This document shows, piece by piece, positions 37,592-47,306 of a stretch of 64,000 bases of DNA; the stretch's first letter is position 1, and every line of letters begins with the position of its first letter. The stretch covers positions 434,001 through 498,000 of the forward strand of contig NZ_CANMTX010000002.1 in NCBI RefSeq assembly GCF_947500985.1, given 5' to 3'. The DNA is from an uncultured Maribacter sp. (GTDB lineage Bacteria; Bacteroidota; Bacteroidia; Flavobacteriales; Flavobacteriaceae). Below the pieces are notes generated by a model. The model did not search any database. It was given only the letters and a program-made list of their open reading frames with translations, and was not told the origin of the DNA. The position numbers were made by a program, and so were the translations under genes.

Positions 37592-40321
37592 TCTTTTTCT
37601 GTTCAAGAAAATAAGAAGAACCGAGATTACAGCAAACACATACCATTGCCAATGCGAATAGGTAATTAAGGGCTCGGTGTTTCCTTGAATGATATAACCT
37701 GACCAATAGTATGGGTGTGCAAGTCCGTTTTCTTTGTTCTTTTGTAAGAAGGATAGTTTAGCTTCCCTTAAAGATGCATCTTTTGGTTTTCCATTAGCTA
37801 AATTCTCATAAAACTCGCCCATAAGCTCAGAAGATGAATTGTCGTTCACTTTCCATAACGTACTTGATATACTTGCTGCGCCACTGTAGAAAAATCCTCT
37901 AGCAAGGCTTAAAAATCCTTCCCCCCGTTTAAGTTCGCCAATGCCACTTTCGCATCCACTTAAGGTAACGAGACTGGCATTTAAGGTTAAGTTATATAGG
38001 TCTTTTACAAAAAGTAAATCATCAGATTTTGATTTTGGAGTAAAAGCTAAATAAGAATATTCTGGATTCTTATCATCAAAAACGGCATGTGTTGCCAAAT
38101 GTAAGACCGAATAATCAGATAATGTTGCAGTGAAATTTTGTAGCGTAGCTTGGTCATTAATAAAAGATTTACCGGTAAAAGATGTCAATATCTGCTGAAC
38201 TTCATTTCTGTTATGCGGTAAATTGCCTAATATTTGAGAACGCGTGCCGTCTGAAGGTACATTATTATCAAAACTAGGCGCAAATGCTAGCAGGTTAGCA
38301 CTGTTTTGTTCTATGCTATTTAATTGAGCCCATAATGTAGCTGAGTTCACATAACTGATGGTTCTATCTTCTATCAAGTAGCGATGCTCTGTCTCATTAG
38401 AAACCAGACTGCCAAAAGGGATATAGTTTAATAAACCATCTGGGGCAAGTATAATTTTTTCTTGTAGATGTAATTCTAAAATTGGACCTAATAGTTTTTG
38501 ATACAGTTTATGACTCAGCTTAGAAAGTGAATCTGGGTTCGATTTAGGGTTCGAGAGCATTGAGTGTAAGTCGCTTATATTTTCTTCAAGTTCATCGGTA
38601 ATTCTAATACTATAAAAGAACTTATCATTCTTAGAAATAGCGATTGTATAAATTTTCTGGTTACCGTAGAAATAGGAAATGAAGAGTTCGTTTTCTTTTA
38701 AGTTACCTTGTACTTCTGGTAATGTTAGTATTTTATTATTGTACTTTAAATTATAGTATGCTGGGTAGTTGGTTTCTATATCAACTACCAAATTACGAAG
38801 TTCTTGTTTTAGGCTAAATAGCTGATCTTCTAAACCTTCTTCTAAATTTTCTGAAACGGCAATTTGTTTTTCAACATGTGTAATCTCTGCTTTTAATTGA
38901 GTTTCTCGTGATAATGTTTCTTTTGGGATTTTAGCAAATTCTGTGGCTTTAGAAGATAATAAAGCTTCTAGCAATAAGACGGATTTACTATTTTCAGAGA
39001 ATTGAAAAGCTTCATCTATATAGATATCATTGTTAGTTGACTTATATAAGTGTTGAGATGATGCTATGCCAGATTCGAAAATTGGATAAGCATTTTCTAT
39101 TAGAAATAATTTATCGGTAGAATTTTTAAAACTTGGTTTTATTTGATTAAGAAAAATTGTGGTCTGTTTTACCACCGCAGTTGCCTTTAAGTAAGATTCA
39201 TTATCTCCGTTTAAATTTAAAGTCGTAGCCTTGTTTTTAAATAGTTTTAGCGCGTTTGGATCCTTATCCTTTTTGTCTAAGGATGTTTTAAGTGCTAAAT
39301 CGAAATTTATTAATGCCTTTTCGTGAAAACCCAGTAGGTTTTGAAGTAGCCCTTTTTCATTGTAAGCAATTTCTAAATCAGAATTTTTTTGTTTTTCAAA
39401 ATTGTGTTTGATACTATTTATAGCTGAATCTATTTCAATTATAGCAATTTCATATTCCCAATTAGATTTATGGATAATCGCTTTTTTTAAATGGTATTTT
39501 ACTTGAAATATAGGTTTGTTTTGAAATAATTTTTTAGAGTCATTTAAAAATAAAAGGGCACTATCTTTTTGTAATTGATAACCATAGTTTTCAGCAATAT
39601 GAAATGCATTGGAAATTGCAGAATTGGTGTTTTTTTCTTTTTTATTATAGGCATATGCCTTAAGTAAATATGTGTTCGCTTCTTTATATTGTTTTTCCTT
39701 TATTAATACTTCGGCAAGCAAATTATAATTACCGGTTAAGGCTTCTAAATCAACATTTTCTGATTTTTGGATATCTCTTATGTTTTTTCTGTATAACGAC
39801 TTGGCGTCGTCGTATTTACCCTCTATCATATAAAGTTTGCCAAGGAAACTATAAGCTGCAGAGGCTAAACTTGTAATGGTTTCACTTTTTGTAATTAACG
39901 CGTTATTATTTTGGATAATCTTCTCAAAAGCTTCTCGTGATTTGGAGTATTCTAATAATTTAAGATGATAGTCACCTTGGTAATACAGTAGAATATTTAA
40001 GTTGTCTGTATTTAAAATGGTAGTACCAGAAATTAAAGAATCTAGTTGGCTAAGATTGGCGCTCATTCTACTTAAGTCATAATGATAGCTAGAAACCCCC
40101 GTAGAATTAAATAGCGACTCTATAAGTATAGAATCGCTATTAATTGTTTTTGCAATTTCTTTGACCTGGTCAAAATAGAAGTAGGCAGAATCTTTTTCGT
40201 AATAATAGAACTGTTCTGCTTTTTCATTCAACGAATCTACTTTTGAAAGCGTTAATTGTTGTGACCACAAACAAATGGGACAAAAGCAAATTAGGTAAAT
40301 TATTTTTTTCAACACAGGCAT
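37571..40321 (-). CDS. TPR-CHAT domain protein with signal peptide and C-terminal TM anchor
   Basis: CHAT catalytic-type motifs VLHLATHAVFDDKNPEYSYLAF and LVTLSGCESGIGELKRGEGFLSLARGFFYSGAASISSTLWKVND; C-terminal YVFAVISVLLIFLNRKRLVQLFK. Confidence 0.9.
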   Translation of the reverse strand: MPVLKKIIYLICFCPICLWSQQLTLSKVDSLNEKAEQFYYYEKDSAYFYFDQVKEIAKTINSDSILIESLFNSTGVSSYHYDLSRMSANLSQLDSLISGTTILNTDNLNILLYYQGDYHLKLLEYSKSREAFEKIIQNNNALITKSETITSLASAAYSFLGKLYMIEGKYDDAKSLYRKNIRDIQKSENVDLEALTGNYNLLAEVLIKEKQYKEANTYLLKAYAYNKKEKNTNSAISNAFHIAENYGYQLQKDSALLFLNDSKKLFQNKPIFQVKYHLKKAIIHKSNWEYEIAIIEIDSAINSIKHNFEKQKNSDLEIAYNEKGLLQNLLGFHEKALINFDLALKTSLDKKDKDPNALKLFKNKATTLNLNGDNESYLKATAVVKQTTIFLNQIKPSFKNSTDKLFLIENAYPIFESGIASSQHLYKSTNNDIYIDEAFQFSENSKSVLLLEALLSSKATEFAKIPKETLSRETQLKAEITHVEKQIAVSENLEEGLEDQLFSLKQELRNLVVDIETNYPAYYNLKYNNKILTLPEVQGNLKENELFISYFYGNQKIYTIAISKNDKFFYSIRITDELEENISDLHSMLSNPKSNPDSLSKLSHKLYQKLLGPILELHLQEKIILAPDGLLNYIPFGSLVSNETEHRYLIEDRTISYVNSATLWAQLNSIEQNSANLLAFAPSFDNNVPSDGTRSQILGNLPHNRNEVQQILTSFTGKSFINDQATLQNFTATLSDYSVLHLATHAVFDDKNPEYSYLAFTPKSKSDDLLFVKDLYNLTLNASLVTLSGCESGIGELKRGEGFLSLARGFFYSGAASISSTLWKVNDNSSSELMGEFYENLANGKPKDASLREAKLSFLQKNKENGLAHPYYWSGYIIQGNTEPLITYSHWQWYVFAVISVLLIFLNRKRLVQLFK

Positions 40322-40367
40322 AGGGCTTCTTGAATTTTGGAGCCATTACACTAAAATACTAAACCTG

Positions 40368-40931
40368 TTAAAAACCTAAGCTCTGATTGTAGATTAAAGT
40401 ATCTCCTAATTCATCAGTTTTTTCAATTTGAATATTAATTTGATTACCAAAACCCTTGGCATTGATTTCTAAATATTGTAGATCAGGTTCCCCCGGTAAT
40501 GGACTCAATTTGTCTATAGTTGTTAATAATTCTCCATTAATGTTACTTATAGTACATTTTATTAGAGAAAATTTACTGCTGAAAATAAAGTATTCGAACC
40601 TTACAGGAACGCATTTACCATTAGGCATGTCACAAGGTACGGGCCATCTTTTCATTACTTCATCAAAACTAGAAATTTGGGCATAACGTTGCTTTAATTC
40701 ATCTTTTACAATTAGCAATTCAGTAGCTTCTTCTTCCGTGGCATTCTTTAACTTAATGTCTATAAGTTGAATTTCATTATTTATATAATATTTTTCTAGG
40801 TCACCTTCATAAATATAATTTTCACTGGTAAGTTCAATTTTTTCTTTGTTTGTAATGGTTCCTGTAAAGTCTTTATCGCAGGCGCATAAAACAACACTGC
40901 ACATTACTATTAATAATAGTTTTAATTTCAT
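40368..40931 (-). CDS. Lipoprotein, hypothetical; likely cotranscribed with the CHAT gene
   Basis: MKLKLLLIVMCSVVLCACDKDF lipobox; 46 bp upstream of CHAT start. Confidence 0.6.
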   Translation of the reverse strand: MKLKLLLIVMCSVVLCACDKDFTGTITNKEKIELTSENYIYEGDLEKYYINNEIQLIDIKLKNATEEEATELLIVKDELKQRYAQISSFDEVMKRWPVPCDMPNGKCVPVRFEYFIFSSKFSLIKCTISNINGELLTTIDKLSPLPGEPDLQYLEINAKGFGNQINIQIEKTDELGDTLIYNQSLGF

Positions 40932-41093
40932 AATATAGAAATTTTAAATTTTAATAAATAGATTTAGTTATAGTTTAAAAATCAGTTGGTTACACTTAAA
41001 AATATGTGATTTACCAGTTAGAACCTATAAAACATGTAACAAGTGCCGTTTGTAGTGTAACACTGGTATGTTTTATAGTATAATTGCTATTAT

Positions 41094-41198
41094 TTAAGTT
41101 TTTTCAGCTTTAAGAAAAAGTACTTTCAAACTTTTTTGATCTAGCTGTATCTGTAATAACATAATTGTAACCTGGAGTGTTCGTAAAATTGTTTTCAT
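41094..41198 (-). CDS. Possible 34-aa small ORF downstream of the motif at 41226..41254
   Basis: MKTILRTLQVTIMLLQIQLDQKSLKVLFLKAEKT*; start codon 28 nt below the motif, as for other copies. Confidence 0.3.
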   Translation of the reverse strand: MKTILRTLQVTIMLLQIQLDQKSLKVLFLKAEKT

Positions 41199-41225
41199 CT
41201 TTCGTGTTTTAATTATTATTTACAA

Positions 41226-41254
41226 TTAATGCAGATAGGTGAGAAAGGTTAACA
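41226..41254 (-). promoter_or_regulatory. Bipartite motif TGTTAACC-N15-CATTAA
   Basis: TGTTAACCTTTCTCACCTATCTGCATTAAT on the reverse strand. Confidence 0.65.
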
Positions 41255-41288
41255 ATGTTTAGAAAAATAGTTCAGGAGTTTGTAGATC

Positions 41289-41993
41289 CTACAACGTTTT
41301 TTCAATGATAAGACTATTGTTGTCGTTTAGTTTGAATGCAGCTTGATTAAAAAATGTTTCAAACGCCTGTCTTAGATCTTTCCTAAAATATTTGGAGTAC
41401 TCTTTATGGATTGGTTTTTGGTCTTTTCTTGCAAATTTTCCACTTATGGTTATACCCTGTACCTTAAATTGAATGGTATCGGCAGTTTTTATTGGGTTTA
41501 GTAAGAAGCTGATATAGGTGTCCCCAGACCATTGAACTATATGTGGTGACGAATCTGAAGTTCTGTGAACACATGAGAAATCATTTAGTTGACTTCTAAT
41601 GTTTATAGTGTCATGCGGATTAAATTTTAAAGTCAAAAAAACATTACCGTATTTATTAGCTCTAAAATTGGCTTCAACACTTGTGGCAGGCTCAAAATTG
41701 TATTTGAAGTATATTGGACCAGCTTGTCTATTTTTCGTTTGTTGTATTGGTTTTTTTATTGTGGTAGAGTCAATTTCTGGTGAAATATCTAGCTTATTTT
41801 TTATATGAAGGGTAGTTATGAAATTATACCAATTTAATTGAGCTTTGTTTTGTGTAAAAGTTAGTTGAATGTTGTTTGCTGTTTTGTTATTTAAAATTTC
41901 AACAAGACTAGTAACTTCGTTTTGTGTCATTGTTTGACAGTAGCAACTAGTAGTTAGCAATATCAGAAGTATATGGTATATTATATGTTTCAT
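41289..41993 (-). CDS. Secreted hypothetical protein
   Basis: Signal peptide MKHIIYHILLILLTTSCYCQ; last gene of the six-gene run. Confidence 0.55.
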   Translation of the reverse strand: MKHIIYHILLILLTTSCYCQTMTQNEVTSLVEILNNKTANNIQLTFTQNKAQLNWYNFITTLHIKNKLDISPEIDSTTIKKPIQQTKNRQAGPIYFKYNFEPATSVEANFRANKYGNVFLTLKFNPHDTINIRSQLNDFSCVHRTSDSSPHIVQWSGDTYISFLLNPIKTADTIQFKVQGITISGKFARKDQKPIHKEYSKYFRKDLRQAFETFFNQAAFKLNDNNSLIIEKTL

Positions 41994-41996
41994 GAG

Positions 41997-42437
41997 TTAA
42001 TAACTTTCTTTTTTTAGTAATTGGTCAATTTTCTCTCTAGTATATATCCTTTGGTATACATGGGTAAATCCATCATGTATTTCATCACGTACATATAATT
42101 TTTTGTTGTTAACGGTAAATGAGCCCCAGAAAGGGAATTTATCTTCTATTTGAATATGGTATACACTATCTGTACTGCTATATATTGATTTGGATTTTAT
42201 TAAATAAAAATTTGCTGAAGATTTTAATGAACCTTTTAAATATGCTCTGAATTTACAATCAGATGAAAATATAATAGCATTGTGATTAGGATTTGAATGA
42301 GCATACCCTCCTATACCACCACTAATTTGTATAAGTTTCCAGCCTCCAAATAAACTGTCTGGTGAAGATTGTGAGTATACAGATTTTATACACATGAGGC
42401 TTATTATTAAGCCTATATAAAAAATTGGTTTTGACAT
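41997..42437 (-). CDS. Secreted hypothetical protein
   Basis: Signal peptide; SLFGGWKLIQISGGIGGY start resembles lipocalin-like secreted proteins. Confidence 0.5.
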   Translation of the reverse strand: MSKPIFYIGLIISLMCIKSVYSQSSPDSLFGGWKLIQISGGIGGYAHSNPNHNAIIFSSDCKFRAYLKGSLKSSANFYLIKSKSIYSSTDSVYHIQIEDKFPFWGSFTVNNKKLYVRDEIHDGFTHVYQRIYTREKIDQLLKKESY

Positions 42438-42454
42438 TTTATACTATTTAGATA

Positions 42455-44239
42455 TTAATTGGGTAGTATAAGCACATCAACTCTTCTGTTCTTGGCTCTG
42501 TTTTCTTCGGTGTCATTTTCAACTAAAGGTTGCGACTCTCCAAAGCCTTTTTCTTTCCAACGAAAACTACTACTTTGAATTAGTTTTTTTAATTCGGCAG
42601 AGACACTTTTGGCTCTGGATAATGATAGTTTTTGGTTGGTTTCTGCGCTTCCTATATCATCTGTATGACCTTCTACTATAACATTACCTTTTTTAAGTGC
42701 GGCTATATTTTCCGCAAGCTCTTGTAAAGCGACTATTCCTGCCGGTTTTAAATTAGATTTACCCGTTTCAAATAGAACTTTGCTGTCAAGATTTAATCGC
42801 ATGGCTGCACCAATTGCAGCTATGGCATCTACATCTGCACCTGGTAAGCCACTTTCCATTTTTAAATCTGTAAGGCGTACATAGTAAAATAGTTCGCCCT
42901 TTTCTACAAAGGGTGAAATATCTACTTCGGCAACACCTCCATCAATTTTACCAACATGAATCCATTCTTTGCCGTCCTTGGAAATTTCTAAATTAGTCGG
43001 CTCAATTTGTCCGATTTCAAAAATGTACAGATCAGGACCATTTACATCGGTCAATGCGTTATCTGTGAACTGTACAGTAATGGTACCACCTAAGCCAAGA
43101 CTATGAATTCCGGTGATGTCTTCTATATCGAAACCTTGTAGTACATCTGGTTCTCCTATGACATTATTTACTTGTTGGGTAAGTAATAATGGGTGGTCGG
43201 AAGCTACTACTGCATCAGCAAAAGATAGCTCTCCTAAGGGCAGATAAACTGCTTTTTTCATATGCCCAACATACGTTTCTCCGGCTTCATCACCAAAATA
43301 GAGATCAGGATTTAATTTCTGGAATTTATCCTTTGCTGCTTTAGCCTTTCTCTCGAAATCTCTTTGAAATACTTTGACTATTTTTTTACGATATTTTATG
43401 GTTTCTTGATATCTAGAACTTGCTTTTAACACGCCAGAGTTGATTTCGTTTTCACTTTTTTCAAGATCAGCTAAAACTTTATCGGCTTCTTTGACGCTAT
43501 GTAATTGTCCAGTTACTTTCTTCAGCACTTCAATTTTCTTGGTTTCTTCGACAGTAGGTGGTTCTTCATTTTTACGTTCAATATCACGAATAACATAGCC
43601 TGCTTCAGTCAAATCCAATTTTTCCATGACATTGGTGCCCGCTAAAGAATCAATAGTCTTTAGTTTTGCCATGGTAGCTTCAGGACCAGATTCTGCTTGG
43701 ACCATTAAAATTGCCTCTTCAAGTGAAACTCCCGTTGGTGTATTTTTAGAAGTCAACTGTTCTTTTGATAGTTTACCTTTTAATTCTGGTTCATTATAAA
43801 GTTCAAGCTTTCTACTCTCAATTGCTGCTTGAGCTAAAACTTTTAGACTGTCTGGGTTATTTATTAGTTTTTGTATTTCTTCCCTAGACACTCCGCTTGC
43901 TTCTATCAAATCAAGTATAGCATCTGATTTTAGCATATCACCAAAAGAACCTAGGTCTTCTGAGCCTTGGCTATCAGTCCCGCTCATTTCTAATAGCATC
44001 TTTAAAGCATTAGCTTCTGGGGAGTCATTATCAGAGTTCACATCACTATTGCTTATATCAAACAGGTCGCCTAATTGCTCCATAGATTTTTCTAGGTCAT
44101 CTGATGAAAGTTGTTTTTCATCACCATTTTCGTCAGATTCGATTTCTAAGGTTTCATTTGAAATTTTATCAATTTTAGAGTTTTCACCACATGAAGCAAT
44201 GAGTACAGCTGCGGTGATAAATAGAATTATTTTTTTCAT
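42455..44239 (-). CDS. OmpA family lipoprotein with long N-terminal region
   Basis: Lipobox AVLIASCGEN; C-terminal OmpA domain VIVEGHTDDIGSAETNQKLSLSRAKSVSAELKK...ENRAKNRRVDVLILPN. Confidence 0.85.
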   Translation of the reverse strand: MKKIILFITAAVLIASCGENSKIDKISNETLEIESDENGDEKQLSSDDLEKSMEQLGDLFDISNSDVNSDNDSPEANALKMLLEMSGTDSQGSEDLGSFGDMLKSDAILDLIEASGVSREEIQKLINNPDSLKVLAQAAIESRKLELYNEPELKGKLSKEQLTSKNTPTGVSLEEAILMVQAESGPEATMAKLKTIDSLAGTNVMEKLDLTEAGYVIRDIERKNEEPPTVEETKKIEVLKKVTGQLHSVKEADKVLADLEKSENEINSGVLKASSRYQETIKYRKKIVKVFQRDFERKAKAAKDKFQKLNPDLYFGDEAGETYVGHMKKAVYLPLGELSFADAVVASDHPLLLTQQVNNVIGEPDVLQGFDIEDITGIHSLGLGGTITVQFTDNALTDVNGPDLYIFEIGQIEPTNLEISKDGKEWIHVGKIDGGVAEVDISPFVEKGELFYYVRLTDLKMESGLPGADVDAIAAIGAAMRLNLDSKVLFETGKSNLKPAGIVALQELAENIAALKKGNVIVEGHTDDIGSAETNQKLSLSRAKSVSAELKKLIQSSSFRWKEKGFGESQPLVENDTEENRAKNRRVDVLILPN

Positions 44240-44248
44240 AGTATTTAA

Positions 44249-45823
44249 TTAAAATGTAATTCTTGATGTTCGCATATTGGCTAACATAATTGAAGCCTGA
44301 GTTTTAAATAAACTTGTAGTTTGTGAATGTGTTGCTAAACAATTCTCGATTGCATTAATATCTAGGCTCATATCACTTAAATATTGATTAAATTTTTTGT
44401 CGTATTCTAATTTTAAGGTTTCCATTGCTGGTCGTACTTTGTGTAACCGAATATTAGACCAGCCAAGACCAGCACCTGGCACAGAGGCTAGTGCATCAGC
44501 ACTTGCTATTCCTGCATTAAGATCTGATCGCTTTCGGTAATAGAAACGTTGTAATTGCATAAAATAGGTATGTCTTTTTCTAAATCTATTAAATGGCTTT
44601 ATTGCACAATTCTTGCAATCTTGTTTATCCTCACAGTATACAAGTATCGGGGTTTCCTCACCTTCCTCTTCATCTTCATCTTCTTGATGTTGATCTTGTT
44701 GTGATAATAGATCGACCTGTGCTTGTAATCTTCTAACTTGGTTTCTTAGTCTTGCCAGTTCTTCATAGATTAAATCATCAGGTAATATTCTCGCATCACT
44801 TTCTGTTGGTTCACCAGGCGAATCTGCTCCATAATCTTCGTTAAACTGCTCATCTGCCTCTCTAATTCTTCTTTCAACGGCGGCCGCAGCGTCACCTGAT
44901 AATTCTAAAGAACCTTGATTAGGTTCTAGTCTAATTACGTGAGTTGTTCCATCATCTCCTTCTAAATGTACTGTGCGATCTTCTGCAGGACGGTAATCTG
45001 GACTCTTAGAATTAATAAGCACTTGATTACTTACATTCTCTGACCTATACTCTATAAATACCGCTGGTTCTTTATCGGACATAGGAACCGGTCTTGGTTG
45101 ACTGGATTGAGCATAGGTGTTTGCAAAAGAACATATGCCAAAAATTATAATGGACAGTTTTTTTGTTTTTTGTTTTTTAAAAATGAACAAAACGAATAAA
45201 ATTATGATTACTATTAAAAGCCCAATAATGATGTACATTAGATTGTTTTCTTTTTCTTTTTTGTATGTCAATGAGGTTTCAGGAGTTTCCGAAGTTTTTT
45301 GAGTCTCTAAGGAAATGATGTCTCCAGACACCCCCAGTGTTTTCGCATATTGGTTATACTCTTCAATATTATCAGTAAAACGAATTAATGATTTGGTGGA
45401 GGGAAATTGTAAACCGGTCTTTACGGTTAATAAATAAGGTATTCCCGCTACTTCAGAATTAACGCCAATCCCGGCAGTATTCATAGTCCTAAAAATTTTA
45501 TCGACAAATTTCTCCCCACTTGTTGAAACTTTCGATTCCACTTTTTCCCAACTTTCTTTATGAAAACTTAAGTTAATATTATGGTCTGGAGCTTTTGAGA
45601 TTATCCGTACCATAACAGGTGTTTTAATATCTAAACCATTAATTATAAATTTTTGTAAAGAATCTCCTCCACCTGTAGTCCATTCCATGGCACCAGCGTA
45701 AGTACCGTCATCTAGCTTGTTAAGTTTAATTTCATGGACAATAATTTTGCCGAAGAAGTCTGTTAATTGAGCATTACTTAAGTTGGTAAATGCAAGAAAA
45801 ATTATAATTAGTATAGTTCTCAT
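44249..45823 (-). CDS. Secreted/membrane hypothetical protein with central TM and coiled coil
   Basis: N-terminal signal peptide, central TM LMYIIIGLLIVIIILFVLFIFKK, coiled-coil and acidic stretch EDEDEEEGEE. Confidence 0.6.
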   Translation of the reverse strand: MRTILIIIFLAFTNLSNAQLTDFFGKIIVHEIKLNKLDDGTYAGAMEWTTGGGDSLQKFIINGLDIKTPVMVRIISKAPDHNINLSFHKESWEKVESKVSTSGEKFVDKIFRTMNTAGIGVNSEVAGIPYLLTVKTGLQFPSTKSLIRFTDNIEEYNQYAKTLGVSGDIISLETQKTSETPETSLTYKKEKENNLMYIIIGLLIVIIILFVLFIFKKQKTKKLSIIIFGICSFANTYAQSSQPRPVPMSDKEPAVFIEYRSENVSNQVLINSKSPDYRPAEDRTVHLEGDDGTTHVIRLEPNQGSLELSGDAAAAVERRIREADEQFNEDYGADSPGEPTESDARILPDDLIYEELARLRNQVRRLQAQVDLLSQQDQHQEDEDEEEGEETPILVYCEDKQDCKNCAIKPFNRFRKRHTYFMQLQRFYYRKRSDLNAGIASADALASVPGAGLGWSNIRLHKVRPAMETLKLEYDKKFNQYLSDMSLDINAIENCLATHSQTTSLFKTQASIMLANMRTSRITF

Positions 45824-45830
45824 AACCTTA

Positions 45831-46478
45831 TTATTTTCTATGTTTTTGCAATAAATAGTTAGCCAAATCGGTCATTTTAAGACGTAGCTCTTCATGTTGC
45901 TCTTTGGTGCGATTGGTATTTGCACTTTTAATTCCGTAGTGTATTAAGAAGGCGTGGTCATAATTTTCATTGTAAATTATGATCCTACCATGAGCAGGTT
46001 GTTGGGCTATGTAACAATCGCCGGTTTCAGCTAACTCTATGTCCATCCCCATAATTTTTAGCCTAGCTTCTTTACGTTCCAAATAACTGGCAATTTCTTT
46101 TTTGTTCTGTTTTTTTGAGCTTGGGGTTGACCTCCATGAAATTCTTGAGTCACCATCTAAAGTATTTGTGCCAAATCCTTTCAAATCAAAAGAACATTTG
46201 TTTCCTCCAATTTTATCCAACTTATTTAGGTTTGATTCTGGTACTTTGAGCACTTCTGCCAATTCAGCAATACTCATATCACAATCGTTATTATTAAATA
46301 GAGAATTATAATTACCTGAGGAGTTTGAACTATTTTCTTCTTGTTTTGACGAAGCCGATACACTATCTGATTCGCTGGTACTCTGTTTTTTAGGGGTTTC
46401 GGTACATGCTATAAAAAGAAAGAGGAACAAGACTGCTATTGTGTGTCTCATACTGAATGTTTTAAAATGGTTTTTCAT
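45831..46478 (-). CDS. Lipoprotein, hypothetical
   Basis: AVLFLFLFIACTETPKKQSTSESDS lipobox and Ser-rich linker. Confidence 0.6.
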   Translation of the reverse strand: MKNHFKTFSMRHTIAVLFLFLFIACTETPKKQSTSESDSVSASSKQEENSSNSSGNYNSLFNNNDCDMSIAELAEVLKVPESNLNKLDKIGGNKCSFDLKGFGTNTLDGDSRISWRSTPSSKKQNKKEIASYLERKEARLKIMGMDIELAETGDCYIAQQPAHGRIIIYNENYDHAFLIHYGIKSANTNRTKEQHEELRLKMTDLANYLLQKHRK

Positions 46479-47280
46479 AATCTAAAGTGTTAATGCTAAA
46501 GTCTTTCTCTATTAGTTGTGTACAGATCATATGAACTGGTTTCGCATTTTTTTGCGAATAATCGATCATATCCATTTCAAGTACCAAACCGTCTATAATA
46601 CTTAACCACGATGGGTCAATTCCCTTTTTTATGTTTTTAAATTTCTTTGTTCGTAAACTTGAATATGCGGTATGGAATGAAATATCTGCATCTTGGGTTA
46701 TCCAAACATTACCTGATAATTGCGGTCCGGTTACTTGGTACTCATCACATTCGTACCCTAAAATATCTTTTGTTTGACCTGTTTTCGAAATATTATAGTC
46801 GTCATTGTTCATAGCTAGTTCAGGTGCATCTTCTAAATCTAAGCGTACTGAGTTTGTTGTTCGCTGACCACCCATGTTCATAAAGGTGTGAATAGCCTCA
46901 TTGGGTAAATCCATTACGGTTACGAATTCTGAAGCATCTTTCATATTAAAAGAGCTTCCTATATATTCATCTTCATTGGTTAAATAGTAGGTGATGTCGG
47001 TCGTGCTTCCATCACTCTCTATTTCCATTACATACTCGTGGCTAAATGAATAAAGCTCTAGCTTTTCGGCTTTTTTGTTTTTAAACATTCTACCTTTATT
47101 GTTAAAGACAGTGTCGAAAGATTTTTCTGTTTCACGCTCTGTTTTTTCAGCTACTTTTCTCTCTATAGTTTGTGCTGCAGCTTCCTGTGCACGTTCTTTA
47201 AGTTTTTTTAAAAATTGTGCGTTAGCATTGGTAGTTATGCTGAATACAAACAAAATCGCTATTAGTTTACATGTTTTCAT
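46462..47280 (-). CDS. DUF4412-like secreted protein, first gene of the operon
   Basis: ATG at 47280 gives MKTCKLIAILFVFSITTNANAQ signal; DILGYECDEYQVTGPQLSGNVWITQD. Confidence 0.65.
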   Translation of the reverse strand: MKTCKLIAILFVFSITTNANAQFLKKLKERAQEAAAQTIERKVAEKTERETEKSFDTVFNNKGRMFKNKKAEKLELYSFSHEYVMEIESDGSTTDITYYLTNEDEYIGSSFNMKDASEFVTVMDLPNEAIHTFMNMGGQRTTNSVRLDLEDAPELAMNNDDYNISKTGQTKDILGYECDEYQVTGPQLSGNVWITQDADISFHTAYSSLRTKKFKNIKKGIDPSWLSIIDGLVLEMDMIDYSQKNAKPVHMICTQLIEKDFSINTLDYEKPF

Positions 47281-47306
47281 GATGTTCTTTTTTAGTCGTT
47301 TGTCTT

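Noticed and set aside
40951-40994. Possible extra motif copies directly upstream of the 40931 lipoprotein (TGTAACC...TATAAC and TAAAC...TATTAA)
   Set aside because: Very AT-rich stretch where degenerate matches are easy to find; two overlapping options and neither is convincing, so not listed as a feature
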